Assembly: GCF_029240215.1 (NCBI RefSeq)
Contig: NZ_JARBTK010000001.1
Span: 434,001 to 498,000 of the forward strand
Direction of reading: 5' to 3'
Length of the DNA stretch: 64,000 nucleotides
Origin: Chryseobacterium sp.
GTDB lineage: Bacteria > Bacteroidota > Bacteroidia > Flavobacteriales > Weeksellaceae
Position numbers and translations under genes: made by a program. Of the stretch, positions 15,798 to 22,984 are shown one piece after another; within the stretch, counting starts at the first letter, position 1, and each line of letters begins with the position of its first letter. Below the pieces are notes generated by a model. It was not told the DNA's origin. It saw nothing but the letters and a program-made list of their open reading frames with translations, and did no database searches.

Positions 15798-16778
15798 TTA
15801 AAACGCAATCGGCTTCAAGTTCAATCCCAAATTTTCTTCCCAGTCCATTGCAAGATTCATGTTTTGAACAGCCTGCCCAGAAGCCCCTTTTAACAAATTG
15901 TCAATCGCTGAGTGAATAACTGCAACATTTCCACTCTTTTCTATATGAATCACACAGCGATTGGTATTGACAACCTGTTTTAAATCAATTGCTTTCTCAC
16001 TTACCTTCACAAAAGGCTCATCTGCATAGAAATCCTGATACAATTGATTAATATCTGAAAGTTCTAAATCTGTTTTCACCGTGGAACTCGTAAAAATTCC
16101 TCTCGCAAAATCCCCTCTCCATGGAACAAAATTCAGACTGATTTCATTCGTATTAAAAGAAACTAACTGCTGTAAAATTTCATCTACATGTTGATGTGTC
16201 AAAGTTTTATATGCTGAAATATTATCGTTTCTCCAGGTAAAATGTGTAGTCGGTTGTAAAGACTGACCTGCACCTGTTGAACCTGTAATTCCTGTTGTAT
16301 AAACCTCATCCAACAAACCTTTTTCAGCCAATGGAAGCAGAGCCAGTTGAATTGCTGTCGCAAAACATCCCGGATTCGCAATACTTTTTGCTGCTGAAAG
16401 TTGTTTTTTGTTGATTTCAGGTAATCCATAGATAAAATTTCTGTTTCCAAAATTTCCTTCTAAACGAAAATCATTTCCTAAATCGATCACTAACGTTTCA
16501 TCTTTTACAGCATTCTGAGTCAGCCAATTTTGGCTTTCTTTGTGAGGAAGACATAAAAATAAAATATCTACCTCTTCAGGCTGATCCGTTAAAACCATTT
16601 CACAAACCGTCGCTAAATCAGGGTACAAATCTGAAATTTTTGTCCCCGAATTTGAACGACTATATAAAAAACTCAAAGTCACATTGGGATGAAAAGCCAA
16701 CAGACGAACTAATTCGCTTCCTGTGTAGCCGTTGGCTCCTATGATTCCTGCTGTTTTTATTTCTTTTTGATTAATCAT
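15798..16778 (-). CDS. argC: N-acyl-gamma-glutamyl-phosphate reductase
   Basis: A 326-residue NADP-dependent reductase that makes N-acyl-glutamate semialdehyde. The dinucleotide-binding loop IIGANGYTG is at 12-20 and the catalytic Cys138 is in ANPGCFATAIQLAL. GSTGAGQSLQPTTHF and the C-terminal GASGQAVQNMNLAM are typical of the family. It lies downstream of argG with a 71-base gap that contains two small hairpins. Confidence 0.96.
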   Translation of the reverse strand: MINQKEIKTAGIIGANGYTGSELVRLLAFHPNVTLSFLYSRSNSGTKISDLYPDLATVCEMVLTDQPEEVDILFLCLPHKESQNWLTQNAVKDETLVIDLGNDFRLEGNFGNRNFIYGLPEINKKQLSAAKSIANPGCFATAIQLALLPLAEKGLLDEVYTTGITGSTGAGQSLQPTTHFTWRNDNISAYKTLTHQHVDEILQQLVSFNTNEISLNFVPWRGDFARGIFTSSTVKTDLELSDINQLYQDFYADEPFVKVSEKAIDLKQVVNTNRCVIHIEKSGNVAVIHSAIDNLLKGASGQAVQNMNLAMDWEENLGLNLKPIAF

Positions 16779-16799
16779 TTTCTTCCAATAATTATTTTT

Positions 16800-16844
16800 G
16801 ATAGGATTTTCATCCTATCCTGATTTAAGTCGTTCCTTCGGAAC
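16800..16844. repeat. Two small hairpins between argG and argC
   Basis: GATAGGAT/ATCCTATC (16800-16819, loop 4) is followed by GTTCC/GGAAC (loop TTC). The sequence reads like a dispersed intergenic unit rather than a terminator, as neither hairpin has a T-run on the transcribed side. Confidence 0.55.
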
Positions 16845-16849
16845 TCCCA

Positions 16850-18046
16850 TTAATTTATATTTTGATTAATCTGATGATATATATTTAAAGAATTGCTTAC
16901 GATTTTTGTGTAGCCTTTCACATCTTCTCCCGTCCAAGCTCTGTTTGCTTCGCCGTAGCTTCCGAATTTATCAGACATCAGATCATGTTTAGATTCAATT
17001 CCGTTTAAAATAAATCTGTATGGATGAAGCGTTACAAAAACTTTCCCGCTTACTGTTTTCTGAGAATCGTTTAAGAAAGACTCGATATTTCTCATCACAG
17101 GATCTAAGAAAAGTGCTTCGTGAAGCCAGTTTCCGTACCAATCGGACAATTGAGATTTTATCATCTGCTGATATTTTGAAAGCGTATGTTTTTCCAATAA
17201 ATGATGCGCTTTGATAATCACCGATGCCGCAGCAGCTTCAAATCCTACTCTTCCTTTAATTCCAACAATCGTATCGCCAACGTGGATATCACGACCGATT
17301 CCATAAGCAGAAGCTAATTCTTCAATTTTTTGAATCGCGTAAACCGAGTGTTCAAAGTTCTCTCCATTCACTGCTACAACTTCACCATTTTTAAACTCAA
17401 TTTCCAGTTCTGAAGGCTGAGTTTCTTTAATTTGAGATGGAAAAGCTTCTTCGGGAAGATAATTTCTTGAAGTCAAGGTTTCTTTTCCACCAACTGAAGT
17501 TCCCCAAAGTCCTTTATTCACAGAATATTGTGCTTTTTGAAATTCCATTTCGTAACCGTGGTTTTTCAAAAACTCAATTTCTTCTTCACGAGACAAAGCC
17601 ATATCACGAATTGGCGTAATAATTTCTACATTCGGACACATTACCTGAAAAATAAGGTCAAAGCGAACCTGATCATTTCCTGCACCTGTACTTCCGTGAG
17701 CAATCGCATCAGCTCCGATTTCAATAGCATACTTTGCAATTTCCTGTGCCTGAATCGTACGTTCAGCACTTACAGACAATGGATACGTATTATTTTTCAA
17801 GACATTACCAAAAATCAAATACTTCACACAAGAATTGTAATAATCTTCCTGAGCATCAACGCACCTGTATTCTTTCACACCAAGATTAAAGGCTTTTTCC
17901 TCCAGTTCTTTTTCCTCTTCTTTAGAAAAACCTCCGGTATTTACAGTGACTGCATACACTTCATACCCAAGTATTTCACTCAGATATTTGGCACAGTAAG
18001 AGGTATCTAAACCTCCACTAAATGCTAAGATTACTTTCTTGCTCAT
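16850..18046 (-). CDS. argG: Argininosuccinate synthase
   Basis: A 398-residue ArgG that joins citrulline and aspartate using ATP. The PP-loop AFSGGLDTSYC is at residues 8-18, with AHGSTGAGNDQVRFD near 115 as the citrulline/aspartate site. The length and most of the sequence follow the type that groups with Bacteroidota and some archaea (398 rather than about 440 residues). It overlaps the end of the upstream GNAT gene by 29 bases, so the two are probably translated together. Its substrate citrulline comes from ArgE. Confidence 0.97.
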   Translation of the reverse strand: MSKKVILAFSGGLDTSYCAKYLSEILGYEVYAVTVNTGGFSKEEEKELEEKAFNLGVKEYRCVDAQEDYYNSCVKYLIFGNVLKNNTYPLSVSAERTIQAQEIAKYAIEIGADAIAHGSTGAGNDQVRFDLIFQVMCPNVEIITPIRDMALSREEEIEFLKNHGYEMEFQKAQYSVNKGLWGTSVGGKETLTSRNYLPEEAFPSQIKETQPSELEIEFKNGEVVAVNGENFEHSVYAIQKIEELASAYGIGRDIHVGDTIVGIKGRVGFEAAAASVIIKAHHLLEKHTLSKYQQMIKSQLSDWYGNWLHEALFLDPVMRNIESFLNDSQKTVSGKVFVTLHPYRFILNGIESKHDLMSDKFGSYGEANRAWTGEDVKGYTKIVSNSLNIYHQINQNIN

Positions 18047-18617
18047 TTTTATATTGATTTTCGGGTTGATTACTTACAACACCATTTTCTTTATTATTAT
18101 CGGGAACGAAAAGCATGGCCGTACATAGGCAGTTTTTGCGTTCTTTTTTCATTAAAATTTCATAATTCACACAGCTTTTGCAGCCGTTCCAGAATTCTTC
18201 ATCCTGTGTCAATTCAGAATAAATAACAGGCTTGTAACCTAAATCGCTGTTGATCTTCATGACAGCCAAACCTGTTGTAAGCCCGAAAATTTTTGCAGTC
18301 GGATATTTATCTCTAGACAATTGGAAAACTTTATCCTTAATTAAAGTTGCAGCTCCTCTTTCCCTGAATTTTGGAGAAACAATCAATCCCGAGTTGGCTA
18401 CAAACTGTCCGTGGGACCACGTTTCTATATAACAGAAACCCACCCATTCCCCGTTTTCAGTGGCGACAATAGCATTGCCTTCTGAAATTTTTTTGCTTAA
18501 ATATTCTATGGAACGTTTAGCGATTCCCGTTCCTCGTCGCTGTGCAGAATCATACATTTCCTGCTGTATTTCACTCACATACATTAAATGTTCGCATGAG
18601 GAAATTTGTATTTCCAT
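18018..18617 (-). CDS. GNAT acyltransferase, candidate first enzyme of the arginine pathway
   Basis: A 199-residue protein with a GNAT domain: VGFCYIETW near residue 60 and the acyl-CoA loop SPKFRERGAATLI near 82. It has a Cys-containing tail (NGCKSCVNYEILM, NCLCTAML) that could bind a metal. It is the first gene of the arginine operon and overlaps argG. No argA or argJ gene is in the window, so it may acylate glutamate, with acetyl- or, given argF', succinyl-CoA. That role is inferred from position only. Confidence 0.75.
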   Translation of the reverse strand: MEIQISSCEHLMYVSEIQQEMYDSAQRRGTGIAKRSIEYLSKKISEGNAIVATENGEWVGFCYIETWSHGQFVANSGLIVSPKFRERGAATLIKDKVFQLSRDKYPTAKIFGLTTGLAVMKINSDLGYKPVIYSELTQDEEFWNGCKSCVNYEILMKKERKNCLCTAMLFVPDNNKENGVVSNQPENQYKNEQESNLSI

Positions 18618-18638
18618 TTATTTATCTGAATTTTTTGG

Positions 18639-18684
18639 CAAATTTAAAGTATATTATCTTTAAAAACCAAATTAAAAAGATAAT
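18639..18684 (-). promoter_or_regulatory. Promoter and candidate operator of the arginine operon
   Basis: On the minus strand TTG (18670-18668), 21 bases and TAAATTTG (18646-18639) fit the Bacteroidota promoter. The predicted start is about 16 bases before the ATG at 18617. A 9-bp inverted repeat, ATTATCTTT (18653-18661) and AAAGATAAT (18676-18684), encloses the -33 element and is well placed for a repressor. A third ATTATCTT copy lies at 18715-18722. The binding protein is unknown; the Lrp/AsnC protein or an ArgR elsewhere are candidates. Confidence 0.6.
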
Positions 18685-18739
18685 TTTATTGTTTAATTAA
18701 TATTAACAGGTACAATTATCTTATTACTTAAATTTAATA

Positions 18740-18766
18740 TTGCTAAATTATTATATATTTGCTAAA
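18740..18766 (+). promoter_or_regulatory. -7 element and direct repeats before the transposase-derived regulator
   Basis: TATATTTG (18754-18761) fits TAnnTTTG and lies 14 bases before the ATG at 18776. It is bracketed by a direct repeat TTGCTAAA at 18740-18747 and 18759-18766, spaced 19 bases apart. That is close to two helical turns and suits self-regulation. Confidence 0.5.
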
Positions 18767-18775
18767 ATACTATAT

Positions 18776-19192
18776 ATGGAAAATATCTGTCCTAAATGTA
18801 AGAGTGAAAAAGTAGTAAAAAGCGGTATCATTAATGAGAAACAAAGATTCCATTGTAAAGACTGTAATTATTATTTTACCGTCAAAAAATTAGGTAAAAA
18901 GATTGATGATTACTATGTAACGAAAGCACTTCAATTATATCTTGAAGGCTTAAGTCTCCGAGAAATAGAGAGAATTATCGGTGTTTCTCATGTTACGATA
19001 AGTTCATGGATTAAGAAATATAATATCACACGACCACCTCATTCAGACTTTCATCCGGTTTATAAAATTTTAAAGCAAAATGAGTTAATTGAATATATTT
19101 CGAAAGAGGAAAATATTAAAGACTCAGGTTTAATTATTACTCAGTTTGCAGACAAATACATGTTGATTAAATGGGAACGGTTTAAAAAATAA
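18776..19192 (+). CDS. IS1-type transposase-derived zinc-finger/HTH DNA-binding protein
   Basis: Start taken at the ATG at 18776 (138 residues), where the zinc ribbon begins: CPKC near residue 5 and CKDCNYYF near 28, as in InsA of IS1. Residues 50-78 form a helix-turn-helix (YLEGLSLREIERIIGVSHVTISSWIKKY). The C-terminal 55 residues are unrelated to a DDE nuclease, no second transposase ORF follows, and I see no terminal inverted repeats. It therefore looks like a domesticated regulator rather than an IS. It heads the porin/transporter/acetate module in the same direction and plausibly controls it. Confidence 0.75.
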   Translation: MENICPKCKSEKVVKSGIINEKQRFHCKDCNYYFTVKKLGKKIDDYYVTKALQLYLEGLSLREIERIIGVSHVTISSWIKKYNITRPPHSDFHPVYKILKQNELIEYISKEENIKDSGLIITQFADKYMLIKWERFKK

Positions 19193-19439
19193 ATCAGATT
19201 ATTTATGATAATTCAATTATAAAATAATAAGTTAAAACATTAAAATTATTATTTAATCATAATTAAATCAACATTTTATCTAAAATTTTCATCTATATTA
19301 ATATTAACTTCCTGCTTATCAATTATCATTAATGATTGATCAACTATATTCTAACCATTAATATATATTAAACTTTCATAACTAAATTATTAATTACAAT
19401 TTGGCTTTCACAAAATAACAGCCAAAAAATTAATAATTT
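19193..19439. other. Very AT-rich regulatory gap before the porin gene
   Basis: A 247-base stretch rich in runs such as ATTAAT and TTATTTAAT. No ORF and no convincing TAnnTTTG; the nearest is TACAATTTG at about 19395, one base too long. Likely a regulated promoter region, possibly bent DNA. Confidence 0.4.
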
Positions 19440-20819
19440 ATGAAGAAAATATTAAGTTTTATTGGATTAGCTTTAATGAGCAGTTCTGTATATGGTCAAG
19501 GTTCTCCTGATTATGGAAATGGTTTAAAAATAAATTTAAATCCTGAAGGAGACAAGTATGTTAGATTTATTTTATGGGATCAGTTCTGGATCAGGAACAC
19601 TGAAATGAACCCCGGAAGTATGGTGGGTGGCGAACCGACCGATAATACCTGGAACTTAGGAAACCGAAGAGCGCGTATTTTAGCTTACGCTCAAATTACC
19701 AAGCGCTACATGATTCTTACGCACTTTGGGATCAACAATCAGACTTTTATCAACGGCGGCGCAACAGGAACTACAGGAACCGGTGGCTACGGGAACGGTA
19801 AAAAACCACAGCTTTTCTTCCATGATGCATGGAATGAATATGCAGTCGTAATGCCCGGAGAAGCAGGAAAATTTAGTTTAACTTTGGGAGGCGGACTTCA
19901 TTATTACATGGGGCTCTCTCGTATGACAATGGCTTCAACACTTAATTTTCTTACTTTAGATTCACCAATTTTCAGCTGGCCTCTGATTGATAATTCTGAT
20001 CAGTTTGCAAGGCAGATGGGTGTTTTTGCAAAAGGAAAATATGGTAAATTTGAATACCGAATGAGTTTGAACAAACCATTTGCAACAGATTTAACTCCTG
20101 CAAACACACTGGTTCCAGGAAATGAAGTTGCTGTTGACAACAACGGAAATCCAAACTGGTCTAAAGCAGGTTATTTTGAATATCAATTCTTAGACACGGA
20201 ATCAAATCTTCTTCCTTTCAAAGTGGGTTCTTATTTAGGAACTAAAAAAGTTTTCAATCTTGGTGCAGGTTTTTATCACCAAAAGGAGGGAACAAGAACT
20301 TCAGTTAATTCCAATATTGAAAAACACGATATCACTCTACTTTCTGTAGATGCTTTCGCAGATATTCCTTTAGGAGAAGCTAAAAATAAAATGGCAGTTT
20401 CGGCTTATGCAGGATATTTCAACTATAATTTCGGACCGAATTACGTAAGAAATTTAGGAACAATGAATATTGCAGCCAATGATCCCAATTTTGTCGGACA
20501 AAGAGCTTTGGCTGGTCCCGGAAATCTTCAACCGATGATTGGAACCGGAAACGTAATCTACGCTCAGGCAGGTTTATTATTACCAAGTCAGGCAGAAAAA
20601 CCGAAAATCAGAATTCAGCCTTTTGCAGCATATACTTATAAAGATTTTGAAGCATTTGATAAACCTTCTTCACAATTTGACGTAGGAGCCAACTGGTTTT
20701 TAGACGGTCATCACGCAAAAATTACCACACAATATTCTACAAGACCAGTTTACACAAGCCCGACGGAAAGCCCGACTTCAAAAGGTGAGTTTATTGTTCA
20801 GCTGCAAATTTATTTATAG
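19440..20819 (+). CDS. Outer-membrane porin-like beta-barrel protein
   Basis: A 459-residue protein with a signal peptide (ends VYGQ near residue 20) and alternating amphipathic strands ending in an aromatic-rich terminal strand (FIVQLQIYL), as expected for an outer-membrane barrel. The segment LGNRRARILAYAQITKRYMI suggests a phosphate-selective porin O/P-like fold but is not diagnostic. The gene lies 48 bases before the MHS-type transporter, so the pair probably moves one substrate across both membranes. The neighbouring acyl-CoA synthetases suggest a short-chain carboxylate. Confidence 0.75.
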   Translation: MKKILSFIGLALMSSSVYGQGSPDYGNGLKINLNPEGDKYVRFILWDQFWIRNTEMNPGSMVGGEPTDNTWNLGNRRARILAYAQITKRYMILTHFGINNQTFINGGATGTTGTGGYGNGKKPQLFFHDAWNEYAVVMPGEAGKFSLTLGGGLHYYMGLSRMTMASTLNFLTLDSPIFSWPLIDNSDQFARQMGVFAKGKYGKFEYRMSLNKPFATDLTPANTLVPGNEVAVDNNGNPNWSKAGYFEYQFLDTESNLLPFKVGSYLGTKKVFNLGAGFYHQKEGTRTSVNSNIEKHDITLLSVDAFADIPLGEAKNKMAVSAYAGYFNYNFGPNYVRNLGTMNIAANDPNFVGQRALAGPGNLQPMIGTGNVIYAQAGLLLPSQAEKPKIRIQPFAAYTYKDFEAFDKPSSQFDVGANWFLDGHHAKITTQYSTRPVYTSPTESPTSKGEFIVQLQIYL

Positions 20820-20867
20820 ACCTCAAGTAATCAAAAACAATTTATTTAATAACTAAAAAACAACAAT

Positions 20868-22451
20868 ATGAGCAATCAGCAAGTCGAAACCTCCTTTGAG
20901 GATATGACAGAAAAGCAGAAAAATAAAACCATTTGGGGCGTGATTACTGCATCTTCTCTGGGAACATTGATAGAATGGTATGACTTCTACCTCTTTGGAA
21001 GTTTAGCTGTAGTTTTGGCGACTAAATTTTTCCCTTCAGACAATCCGACAGCAGCATTTTTGTCAACATTAGCAACTTTTGCAGCAGGATTTGTAGTGAG
21101 ACCTTTCGGAGCATTATTTTTCGGAAGACTGGGTGATATTATCGGAAGAAAATATACTTTCCTGGTAACATTATTAATCATGGGATTTTCTACATTTTTG
21201 ATAGGATGTATTCCGGGGTATGAAACGATAGGATTTTTGGCTCCCGTTTTAGTTTTAATTTTGAGATTATTACAGGGATTGGCTTTAGGCGGAGAATATG
21301 GAGGTGCCGCAACCTATGTTGCAGAATATGCACAACCCCACAGAAGAGGCTACTGGACTTCTTGGATTCAAACAACGGCTACCGCAGGACTTTTCATTTC
21401 TCTAATCATTATTTTACTAACGAAAAGCTCGCTTTCTGCAGAACAGTTTGATTCTTGGGGGTGGAGAGTACCTTTCTGGATTTCAATCTTGATGGTAGGA
21501 GTTTCTTATGTCATCAGAAAGAATATGAAAGAATCTCCTTTGTTTGCCAAAGCCAAAAAAGAAGGAAAAACATCAACCAATCCTTTAAAGGAAAGTTTCG
21601 GAAATAAATACAACTTCAAATTTGTTTTATTGGCATTATTCGGAGCTGCAATGGGACAAGGTGTAATTTGGTACACCGGTCAGTTCTACTCTATGAGTTT
21701 TCTTCAGAAAGTAATGAATGTGGAATCTACACAGGTAGATTATTTAATGGCAACTGCTTTATTAATGGGAACTCCTTTCTTTGTGTTTTTTGGTTGGCTT
21801 TCTGATAAAGTCGGTCGTAAAGCAATTATGATGACGGGAATGCTGATTGCAATTTTAGCGTACAGGCCAATCTATGATACGATGTTTAAAAGCGTCAATC
21901 TGGAAAGTAAAACAGTTGCAGCTAACGGAATTACAGAAAAAAGAACTGCAAAAATCCACAAAGATATTGCAACAGACAGTTTGGTCACTTTCCACAAAGA
22001 AATTTTGTACACAGACGGAACGTTAATGAAAAAAGACAGCATCGTTCATTGGTCTGCAGCAGGTCCGGTAATGAAAGACGGAAAAGCTGAAGAACCGAAA
22101 GTTACAAAATCCGTTACTCTGAACGATGATACAAGATGGTATTTGGTGTTTTTAGTCTTTATTCAGGTGATTTTTGTAACGATGGTTTACGGTCCGATTG
22201 CAGCATTTTTAGTAGAAATGTTCCCGGTCAGAATCCGTTACACATCCATGTCTCTTCCGTATCATATTGGAAATGGTGTGTTTGGAGGATTGCTTCCGGC
22301 AGTTGCAACATACTTAGTAACAACCGGTAAAGATGCAGGACATGCAACATGGTATCTTGAAGGACTTTGGTATCCCATCGGTGTCGCAACAGTCTGTCTG
22401 ATCATTGGATTATTTTATCTAAAAAATAAGAACAATAATATCCACGATTAA
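20868..22451 (+). CDS. MFS transporter, metabolite:H+ symporter (MHS) type
   Basis: A 527-residue, 12-helix MFS protein. Family motifs: GTLIEWYDFYLFGSLA near residue 30, RPFGALFFGRLGDIIGRKYTF near 85, and GWLSDKVGRKAIM near 308 (the second motif A). Compared with about 430-residue relatives such as ShiA, KgtP or ProP it has a hydrophilic insertion of some 85 residues (about 340-425, rich in Lys, Asp and Thr). This falls after the eighth to ninth helices and is probably an extramembrane loop. Family substrates are dicarboxylates, shikimate or betaines. The context suggests an organic acid. Confidence 0.85.
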   Translation: MSNQQVETSFEDMTEKQKNKTIWGVITASSLGTLIEWYDFYLFGSLAVVLATKFFPSDNPTAAFLSTLATFAAGFVVRPFGALFFGRLGDIIGRKYTFLVTLLIMGFSTFLIGCIPGYETIGFLAPVLVLILRLLQGLALGGEYGGAATYVAEYAQPHRRGYWTSWIQTTATAGLFISLIIILLTKSSLSAEQFDSWGWRVPFWISILMVGVSYVIRKNMKESPLFAKAKKEGKTSTNPLKESFGNKYNFKFVLLALFGAAMGQGVIWYTGQFYSMSFLQKVMNVESTQVDYLMATALLMGTPFFVFFGWLSDKVGRKAIMMTGMLIAILAYRPIYDTMFKSVNLESKTVAANGITEKRTAKIHKDIATDSLVTFHKEILYTDGTLMKKDSIVHWSAAGPVMKDGKAEEPKVTKSVTLNDDTRWYLVFLVFIQVIFVTMVYGPIAAFLVEMFPVRIRYTSMSLPYHIGNGVFGGLLPAVATYLVTTGKDAGHATWYLEGLWYPIGVATVCLIIGLFYLKNKNNNIHD

Positions 22452-22493
22452 TAGCTTATTCACTCAAAATTTATTAATTTTAATACAAAGAAA

Positions 22494-22721
22494 ATGGACG
22501 GATTAAAAAAAATATTAGGCATAGTTTGGATCTTGATTGCGCTTGCTGTAGCTTACTTCGGAATCACCATAATGGGAATCCCAAAATTGGCATCAGGAAA
22601 ACAGGAAGATCTGGTATTCGGTATTATCATACTCTTCGTATTGGTACCGATTGTCTCTGGCGGAATGGCAATTTTCGGATATTACTCTTTAATAGGAGAA
22701 TATTCTGACGACAAGCAATAA
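22494..22721 (+). CDS. Small two-helix membrane protein (DUF6814-like)
   Basis: A 75-residue protein with two hydrophobic helices (GIVWILIALAVAYFGITIM and FGIIILFVLVPIVSGGMAI) and a short acidic tail. It resembles the small proteins annotated as DUF6814 next to MFS transporters in flavobacteria. It follows the MFS gene by 42 bases and may be its accessory subunit. Function unproven. Confidence 0.7.
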   Translation: MDGLKKILGIVWILIALAVAYFGITIMGIPKLASGKQEDLVFGIIILFVLVPIVSGGMAIFGYYSLIGEYSDDKQ

Positions 22722-22737
22722 TTTATAAACGATATTT

Positions 22738-22775
22738 GATAATTGATGAATGATTCTGTTCATCAATTATCTTTT
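22738..22775 (+). terminator. Terminator between transporter and sensor genes
   Basis: GATAATTGATGAA (22738-22750) pairs perfectly with TTCATCAATTATC (22759-22771), loop 8, followed by TTTT. It would separate the porin-MFS-DUF6814 message from the sensor kinase genes, fully or as an attenuator. Confidence 0.75.
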
Positions 22776-22789
22776 ATCAACAATTATTT

Positions 22790-22984
22790 ATGAAGAAAAG
22801 ACACGAGCAAAAACTGATTATCCTGAGCTTCGGGTTGCTGATTGCTTTCAGTATCCCCATTTCATTATTATTCAATAGTGAAAAAGAAGTTTTCGGTTAT
22901 CCTATGATTCTTATTTATGTGTTTGCTGTCTGGATGATTTCCATCATTGTATCTTTTGTAATCATAAAAAAATATGATGAGTAG
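22790..22984 (+). CDS. Small membrane protein coupled to the symporter-kinase
   Basis: A 64-residue protein with two hydrophobic segments (LIILSFGLLIAFSIPISLLF and MILIYVFAVWMISIIVSFVI). Its last codons overlap the start of the symporter-kinase gene (ATGATGAGTAG), so the two are translationally coupled. Small two-helix proteins precede many sodium:solute symporters (DUF485, DUF997 and DUF3311 types, as yjcH does before actP), and this is likely a functional counterpart. I do not recognise the exact family. Confidence 0.7.
   Translation: MKKRHEQKLIILSFGLLIAFSIPISLLFNSEKEVFGYPMILIYVFAVWMISIIVSFVIIKKYDE

Noticed and set aside
17528..18010. 160-codon plus-strand frame opposite argG
   Set aside because: It lies wholly within argG on the other strand, has no family resemblance and no promoter; argG is certain.
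18740..19192. A complete IS1-family element
   Set aside because: There is no second transposase frame, no DDE residues and no terminal inverted repeats; only the DNA-binding end is present.
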